This document shows positions 59,132 through 64,000 of a stretch of 64,000 bases of DNA, piece after piece. The notes under the pieces were generated by a model. That model was given only the letters and a program-made list of their open reading frames with translations, ran no database searches and had not been told where the DNA came from. Source of the stretch: Pseudosulfitobacter pseudonitzschiae (GTDB lineage Bacteria; Pseudomonadota; Alphaproteobacteria; Rhodobacterales; Rhodobacteraceae). Where the stretch lies: the NCBI RefSeq assembly GCF_002222635.1, contig NZ_CP022417.1:186001-250000 (forward strand), written 5' to 3'. Both the position numbers and the translations under genes were made by a program. Position 1 is the stretch's first letter, and each line of letters begins with the position of its first letter.

Positions 59132-60427
59132 TTATTGCGTTGTGGATGCGGAAATAATCAGCGTGCCCAACACGCCCAGATCATGCGCAGCCCGGTATTC
59201 AGTTCGCTTGCGTTCGTCGTATGTGTCGATCTTGTCGATTTGCGAGTCGTAGAGGTCACGGCCCGTAGTCAGCAAGTCGAGCAACTCGCGCTGGCCTCCG
59301 ATAAATTGCTGTTCGTAATTGTCCAGAACCCGCTGTGCTTCGGTCAGCTGCTGGTTGCGCGAGCGTTCGGTGGTGCGCAAAATGGTTATTTGCTGGCGGG
59401 CGCTTGATGCTGTGTTGATCAAATCCCGTTCGACAGACCCCAACGTGGATTTGGCTGCCTGCAAGTTCAGTTCGGCGGATTGCACATTGCGCCGGCCCAG
59501 CCCGCTTGAGCTGAGGTCCACACCGGTCGAAATGCCGACCGCTGTGCGGCTTCTGCCGCCATTCAGATCGGCACGGCCCTGCGCCTGCAATTTAATGGTG
59601 GGCAGGCGTGATGCTTTGGCTGTTTCTACGCCTGCTGCCGCTTCGTCAGCGGCTGCGCGCGCAGCGATATATGTGGGAGCGATGCGCACGGAAGACCGGA
59701 TTTTTTCGGGCTGCGCATAGCGGCTGGCAAAGCCCAGCTCGGGGGGAGACTGGACCCCGCCGACCTGACGTCCAACCAGAAATTCAATCTGGGACAACGC
59801 GATGCTGCGGTTGGCGATCAACTGGGCCAGTTGGTCTTCGGCGCGCGCGATCTCAAGCCGCGCACGCGCAACTTCGCCGTTGTCGCTGATGCCGGCGCTG
59901 GAACGATCCTGTGCCTGACCTGCAATTCTGCGGGCAAAGGTCGTATAGGCCCGCGTTCGCGAAATCTTGAGGTCGATGGTTTCGATGTCGATAAAAAATT
60001 CGGCAACCTGCAAAGACAGCCCTTCGACAGCCATCTTCAGGTCGGACACAGCCTGTACGCGCACTTGCGAGGCGGCGTTGATCTTGCTGCGGATCAGACC
60101 CCAGTCGTACAACACCTGCGATACAGTCAGTGTGATCCCCGGACCGTTTGAATCCGTTGTGGAACTGTCACCCGAGATGCTGATGCTGGGATAATAGCCA
60201 TCCCGTGCCGCCTGAATGTCGATCGAACGGCTTGCAACCGTCTGCCGAAGAGCACCGATGTTTCCGTCCCGCTCGGTTGCCTGAAGCACTGCCGATTGCA
60301 GTGATATCTGGGCGGCAGCGGGCAGGGCCAGGACCAACGCCAACATCAACGCGGCCAAAGGGGCAATCTTGCCGCCAATGCGCGATGATTGTTCGGTCAG
60401 TCCGGGTCGGGGCAGTGCGATCATCAA
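59132..60427 (-). CDS. TolC-family outer-membrane efflux protein
   Basis: 431-aa secretion pore. The signal peptide (LAALMLALVLALPAAAQ) is followed by the TolC-type start ISLQSAVLQATERDGNIGAL and two OEP repeats with long coiled coils. The second repeat includes SAELNLQAAKSTLGSVERDL and AQRVLDNYEQQFIGGQRELL. Length is near the LapE/AggA type. Start overlaps the stop of the preceding BapA-prefix gene (ATGA). Completes the type I system. Confidence 0.9.
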   Translation of the reverse strand: MMIALPRPGLTEQSSRIGGKIAPLAALMLALVLALPAAAQISLQSAVLQATERDGNIGALRQTVASRSIDIQAARDGYYPSISISGDSSTTDSNGPGITLTVSQVLYDWGLIRSKINAASQVRVQAVSDLKMAVEGLSLQVAEFFIDIETIDLKISRTRAYTTFARRIAGQAQDRSSAGISDNGEVARARLEIARAEDQLAQLIANRSIALSQIEFLVGRQVGGVQSPPELGFASRYAQPEKIRSSVRIAPTYIAARAAADEAAAGVETAKASRLPTIKLQAQGRADLNGGRSRTAVGISTGVDLSSSGLGRRNVQSAELNLQAAKSTLGSVERDLINTASSARQQITILRTTERSRNQQLTEAQRVLDNYEQQFIGGQRELLDLLTTGRDLYDSQIDKIDTYDERKRTEYRAAHDLGVLGTLIISASTTQ

Positions 60428-61212
60428 ATGACCTCCATTATCAGATCTTCAAGCAGCGAATCCTGCAGGTCGGGAACGGGCAACAGGTTAGGGTCGGGCG
60501 AATCTGAATCAAGGAAACCAGAGATTTCAGGCATTTTAGTGGCATTAGCATCATCAACACCGAAAGAAGATTCCTCGGCTTGTTCATCCGAAGACTCGGC
60601 CGTGCTGGCTTCGAATTCAGATGGATGCAGGTTTGCGTCCTCCGGCCCTGTCAACGCCTCTATTTCCAGCGCGAGATCTGTTTGTGTTTCAGATTGTGTC
60701 TCGGTTGTGGCAGCAGCAGGGGCAGGGTCACTGTCATCCTCGGACAAAAAACCGATGCCGCTGCCCAAAGACAGGCCCGCCCCTGCGATCAAGGCTGTAT
60801 CGCCCCAGTCGCTTGTATCGCGCGGTTCAGTACCACCGGCGCTGATATCTTCCGCGTTTGCGGGCCCAATACCTTGGGCCGGCTGCATGGCCGCAGTAAG
60901 TTCTGTGTCTTGTGGCATGTCGGGTTCCGGCCCCAAAAGACCGGTCAGAACCGGGGCTCCGCTGGCCGACAAAAGACGGCTGAAATCGCCCTCTGGCCCG
61001 ATAACAAAGAAGTTTTCAATGGTCAGCGTTTCGCCATTTGACAGGCGCACGACAAGATCCGCTCCAACCTTGTCAGTGGCAAGAATCGCAGCGTTGACCG
61101 ACACATCCGTTGGCTCTTCGAGCACACGTCGGGTTATCACACGCGCATTGCTTGTTCGATCTCCGCCCTTGGCCTGTGTGGTTGCTCCAGTAGTCACTGG
61201 TGTCTCACTCAA
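60424..61212 (-). CDS. BapA-prefix protein 3, first gene of the type I secretion operon
   Basis: 262-aa acidic protein. The BapA-prefix-like domain is clear (ATDKVGADLVVRLSNGETLT then IENFFVIGPEG), followed by a Gly-rich hydrophobic patch (DTALIAGAGLSLGSGIGFLS) and an acidic, Glu/Asp/Ser-rich remainder. It ends LLEDLIMEVI. The order prefix, hydrophobic patch, acidic part is the same as in the two repeat proteins, but there are no repeats. As first gene of the operon (coupled to tolC) it may be a secreted substrate or a helper that primes export. Confidence 0.75.
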   Translation of the reverse strand: MSETPVTTGATTQAKGGDRTSNARVITRRVLEEPTDVSVNAAILATDKVGADLVVRLSNGETLTIENFFVIGPEGDFSRLLSASGAPVLTGLLGPEPDMPQDTELTAAMQPAQGIGPANAEDISAGGTEPRDTSDWGDTALIAGAGLSLGSGIGFLSEDDSDPAPAAATTETQSETQTDLALEIEALTGPEDANLHPSEFEASTAESSDEQAEESSFGVDDANATKMPEISGFLDSDSPDPNLLPVPDLQDSLLEDLIMEVI

Positions 61213-61495
61213 ATAGTTGCACTCTTACCGGCTTGTGTCCCCACCCTGACACTTCCACTCCGTCTTAAGAGTATAAACATATCTTTTGGCGGTGTGTTGG
61301 ACCTCCTTCGACTTTTAATAGGTTGTTAATCTTTTTCAAGTAGGAGTTAAGGTTTAGGTTGAAATTTAGTGCGCGCAAAAAGCACGTTATTTTTTGATAA
61401 TCACGTATTTTCAATAAGTTAGTTTGGATTGGTGCGGTATCAGGAAATATGAGGCCTAATTTCTGAACACTTTTAGGTTGTTAACGGTGCCGCGT
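61213..61495. promoter_or_regulatory. Promoter region of the type I secretion operon
   Basis: 283 bp without a gene, AT-rich from 61260 to 61450. It holds TCTTAAGAGTAT (61263-61274) with ACATATC further on. Read on the minus strand this gives ATACTCTTAAGA, sharing ACTCTTAAG with the site at 48117-48127. It lies 50 to 70 bp before the start at 61212. No convincing terminator for the preceding gene was seen. Confidence 0.5.
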
Positions 61496-63160
61496 TTAGA
61501 CGGCATCGTTATCAGTTGTGCCGTCAAGCAGCCCATCCAGCAGAGAACCTTCGCCGTTGCCGGCTTGGTCGAACAAGATGTTCATTGCATCTTCGACCGC
61601 ATCGTCAACGATCAGACCGCCTTCAGAATTTTCAGAAAGCGCGTCTTCGCTGCCCAGCGTCTCTGGGTTCAGCAGATCATTGAACGTATTCGCTTCGCCC
61701 AGCAGATCTTCGACGCCACCGGCAAGAATGCTGTTCAGCAGGCCGTCAATTTCCGGATCCGAGGTAGTGTCTTCGTCTGCGGACGAAAGCTCGAGCAGTC
61801 CTTGATCGACAAGCGTTCCGGTCAGGCTGGCGCCGCCGCTAAGGCCAGCGAAAAGATCATCGGCGCCAACGTCCGTATCGGAAACGTCCAGTCCAAAGAT
61901 GTCATCTTCACCCAGCAGGCCACCAAAGACAGAAGTCTCTACAGCGTCCAGGCCGGAGTCTTCCGAACCAAGCAGATCCAGTACGCCATCTTCCCCGATC
62001 AATGTATCGAGAAATCCGTCGTCGCCGCTCAGCAGGCCATCATCGCCAGCCAAAGTCTCTGTGAGAGCTTGGACCGCATCAGCCCCCGCAAGAACGGTGC
62101 CGGTCACGGCTGCAACGCCGCCTGTAACGGTTTCGGTCGCTGTGTCTGTTACGGTTTCTACTGTGTCCGTCACTGTGTCGGTTACAGTTTCGACGGTATC
62201 TGTAACTGTATCGGTAACGGTTTCAACAGTGTCTGTGACGATCGGAATTGCTTCGCTAACAACTTCTGCTGGCTCGCTGTTTGACAGGCCACCCAGCAAT
62301 CCGCTAACTAGACCGTCTTCGCCAAGCAGCAATCCGCCAACGATCCCATCTTCACCCAGCACGGTGTCTAGGACGGAATCAACAACTCCATCCTCGCCCA
62401 GAACCGTATCCACGACGGTGTCTACGACGCCATCTTCGCCCAGCACGGTATCTACTACAGTGTCTACGATCCCATCCTCACCGAGCACGGTATCCAAAAC
62501 GGTGTCGATGATCCCGTCTTCACCCAGCACGGCATCCAGCACGGTGTCGATGACACCGTCCTCACCCAATACAGTGTCCAAAAGCCCGTCTTCGCCGCCG
62601 ATCAAGTCGGTGACCGGAGCGAGCGGGTTTGTAGTGGGCAAGACTCCAGCGTCAGTAGGCTGCGCGCCTGAGGGGGTCGGCGTTCCCGTCCCTTCAGGCT
62701 TCACAATCGGCTTGAAAAAAGGCTGGTTGTCTTGTGACCCATGCAGAGGGGCAGCGCCAAGACTCGCCATTTCCGGCTGGGCATCTTCATCGGAAGTTGC
62801 GGCTGGGTCAGTTTCTGAAGCTGTGTCGTCTGGTACTTGCGTCGCGCCATTGGCAGCATCTTGCGAAGCTTCTGCGGCAAGCTGGTCCAGTGCAGACGTA
62901 TTCTGATCTGTGGCGTCCGAAGTTTGAGGTGTGGTGTCGCTTTCGGGCAGAGTTTCGGCAAACGCTTGCATGCCATCGGGCGACGCGCTTTGCAGGGCAA
63001 GGCCCATACCGATTGCAGTTGCAGTCGCAGAAACACCGTTCAGGCGCACGCCTTTGCCATCCATTTCCTGAATGGCGCGGCCCGGCAAGCTCAGGCTTAC
63101 GGCCTGATCACCAGTAACCTGACGCACCTGCGTGCCGCTGAGGTCTTGACGCTTGCCCAC
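61496..63160 (-). CDS. Acidic repeat protein 4 (Asp/Thr/Val-rich; probable secreted surface protein)
   Basis: 554-aa acidic protein. The N-terminus (about 15-60; GDQAVSLSLPGRAIQEMDGK then GVRLNGVSATATAIGMGLAL) is a distant relative of the prefix region. A Ser/Thr/Asp/Gln-rich stretch follows, then five 14-residue repeats (GEDGVVDTVVDTVL type) and 12-residue VETVTDTVTDT repeats. The end again has Gly/Leu/Asp motifs (EDGLVSGLLGGLS) and NDAV at the C-terminus. No signal peptide, so type I export is likely. Two palindromic motif copies lie upstream. Function inferred from context and composition. Confidence 0.7.
   Translation of the reverse strand: MGKRQDLSGTQVRQVTGDQAVSLSLPGRAIQEMDGKGVRLNGVSATATAIGMGLALQSASPDGMQAFAETLPESDTTPQTSDATDQNTSALDQLAAEASQDAANGATQVPDDTASETDPAATSDEDAQPEMASLGAAPLHGSQDNQPFFKPIVKPEGTGTPTPSGAQPTDAGVLPTTNPLAPVTDLIGGEDGLLDTVLGEDGVIDTVLDAVLGEDGIIDTVLDTVLGEDGIVDTVVDTVLGEDGVVDTVVDTVLGEDGVVDSVLDTVLGEDGIVGGLLLGEDGLVSGLLGGLSNSEPAEVVSEAIPIVTDTVETVTDTVTDTVETVTDTVTDTVETVTDTATETVTGGVAAVTGTVLAGADAVQALTETLAGDDGLLSGDDGFLDTLIGEDGVLDLLGSEDSGLDAVETSVFGGLLGEDDIFGLDVSDTDVGADDLFAGLSGGASLTGTLVDQGLLELSSADEDTTSDPEIDGLLNSILAGGVEDLLGEANTFNDLLNPETLGSEDALSENSEGGLIVDDAVEDAMNILFDQAGNGEGSLLDGLLDGTTDNDAV
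62358..62567 (-). repeat. 42-bp tandem repeat, five units, in repeat protein 4
   Basis: Five consecutive 42-bp units encode 14-residue Asp/Val/Thr repeats (GEDG followed by I/V-V-D-T-V). Units are diverged at DNA level but keep the protein pattern. A second, 36-bp-period Val-Thr-Asp array lies at about 62140-62240. Confidence 0.8.
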
Positions 63161-63875
63161 TTAGGCAACTCCATTTTAGCGTGCGCTATGCACAACCGAA
63201 TCTTTGAACTATGAAAAACGTCTCTGCTTGGAAATATCCGAGCAACAGGCCGTCTTCAAACTCGCTACGGTACATATAGGACGCTTTCGAGCAAATCCAT
63301 ACTTAAGCTTTAACTTAGATACTATAGTATGCGCGACTGTGTCCGTGGCGCAAGTGTGAAGTGAAATTCCTTGCTGTCAGTTGGTTTTATCAGGTTTAAT
63401 TGCATACCAAAGTATGTAGTTTTGAGGGCTGTGAAGGTCTTGCACAGCCATCCAGCCAGTTTTGATGTGCCGGGTGTGCTCTGGAAGAGACGTTTTGTTG
63501 CGAATCCCTGTCTGCCGGAACGCCAGCGAATTCTCCATCGCGCATCGCAACAATCAGGTTGTCCTCCGTCAAAAGTGAAAACAGTCTGCGGGGTGGGCAA
63601 GCATAACTTTTTGCCGTGGTGGGGTCGCGCCGCATTGCTGCCTTATGCGGGGTCCGAAAGCACCGAATAATGACTTTATAAAGACCGTGGCGCACAGCCC
63701 AGATTCTCGCAGTCATTTTTCAACTCGACAGGTTGGGCGATTTGGTTGCAACCATAGGTCTCATCACGTTGGTAGAATTTGAAATTCTTGAGTTTATCGG
63801 TCCCTTGATCTTGTGACTTTTGGTTTTTAATCCATAATTGGTGGACCAAAAAATATCGTTGGGTTGGGGAAATCT
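63161..63875. promoter_or_regulatory. 715-bp region between repeat protein 4 and the antiporter operon
   Basis: No gene that I can support. Motif copies: perfect palindrome ATACTATAGTAT (63319-63330) and CATAC-CAAA-GTATG (63403-63416), about 160 and 245 bp upstream of the minus-strand start at 63160. From 63430 to 63670 several frames are open on both strands without a recognisable product and may be the decayed rest of a gene. The last 150 bp should contain the antiporter promoter. Confidence 0.5.
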
Positions 63876-64000
63876 GTGTCACTCTTCTTTATCGTCGCTT
63901 TGCCGTTCTTGGGCGCGTTGCTGCCGGGTGTGATGAACGCGACCGGGCGGTCCTCAACGGCAGGGGTGACCTTTACAGTGTCCTTGGCGGCCTTTGTCGG
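63876..64000 (+). CDS. mrpA: Monovalent cation/proton antiporter subunit A (5' part; runs off the window)
   Basis: The last 125 bp read as 41 codons from a GTG with GGGGA 6 bp upstream: SLFFIVALPFLGALLPGVMN, then ATGRSSTAGVTFTVSLAAFV. This is the conserved first membrane segment of the MrpA/PhaA subunit, a NuoL-like protein of the multi-subunit sodium (or potassium)/proton antiporter. The rest and the B-G subunits should follow to the right. Only the first segments are visible, so identification rests on a short stretch. Confidence 0.75.
   Translation, partial: MSLFFIVALPFLGALLPGVMNATGRSSTAGVTFTVSLAAFV

Noticed and set aside
63322-63716. Two overlapping minus-strand frames of about 100 codons upstream of the antiporter gene
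   Set aside because: No ribosome site, no similarity that I recognise, and a plus frame of similar length covers the same DNA.
1-64000. tRNA, rRNA, prophage, integrase or insertion-sequence genes marking an island
   Set aside because: None was recognised on either strand, so horizontal transfer of the adhesin island cannot be argued from mobile elements here.

Overview
The window looks like a chromosomal segment of a marine alphaproteobacterium of the Rhodobacterales (roseobacter group). The grounds are the pst/pho arrangement, the complete Tad (Flp) pilus locus, TRAP and Liv-type uptake operons, the many catabolic islands each with its own regulator, and the start of an Mrp/Pha-type antiporter operon at the right edge. 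No rRNA, tRNA, CRISPR array, phage or intact insertion sequence was seen. The organism assignment is inference from gene content.

Left part (1-8.0 kb): the end of phoU, phoB and a decayed PhoB-like paralogue; a minus-strand arsR / CSCSS-type permease / mini-thioredoxin operon with an inverted repeat and a perfect FNR box upstream; a SulP anion transporter with a tandem universal stress protein; then a graveyard of a siderophore uptake locus (TonB receptor tail, binding protein, permease, ATPase), all broken.

Metabolic part (8.0-33.7 kb): a transketolase/AceE-like TPP enzyme divergent from an Lrp-type regulator; a RutR-like TetR plus RidA; a six-gene minus-strand operon (creatininase-like hydrolase, ABC ATPase, permease, cytosine-deaminase-like amidohydrolase, FAD oxidase, NMT1-type binding protein) that looks like uptake and breakdown of a nitrogen heterocycle; a minus-strand TRAP transporter / VOC / RuBisCO-like protein / DUF1537 kinase operon with a divergent LacI regulator, best explained as 3-oxo-isoapionate (apiose/apionate) catabolism; and a TetR-controlled Liv-type ABC operon leading into an erythronate-dehydrogenase-like SDR and a flavin monooxygenase. 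Repeated operator-like sequences tie several regulators to their operons.

Surface part (33.7-63.2 kb): flp-cpaB-cpaC-cpaD-cpaE-cpaF-tadB-tadC-tadE-tadG-tadD, preceded by a leader with three tandem hairpins. It is followed by a probable surface-adhesion island. Three proteins carry a BapA-prefix-like N-terminus and a fourth is related in composition. These contain low-complexity tracts: 54 Asp-Ala dipeptides, 60-bp and 63-bp Gly/Leu-rich tandem repeats, and Asp/Thr/Val repeats. With them are a complete type I secretion system (TolC-like, ABC, HlyD-like), an Omp85-family outer-membrane protein, a glycosyltransferase, a hybrid histidine kinase with REC and HPt domains, a NarL-type response regulator, and a receiver protein with a C-terminal domain resembling a degenerate GGDEF. 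A palindromic ATAC-N4-GTAT / CTTAAG-type motif recurs upstream of flp and of the repeat-protein genes, suggesting one regulon for pilus and adhesins. This island is the most likely place for an undescribed system. The window ends 41 codons into an antiporter subunit A gene.
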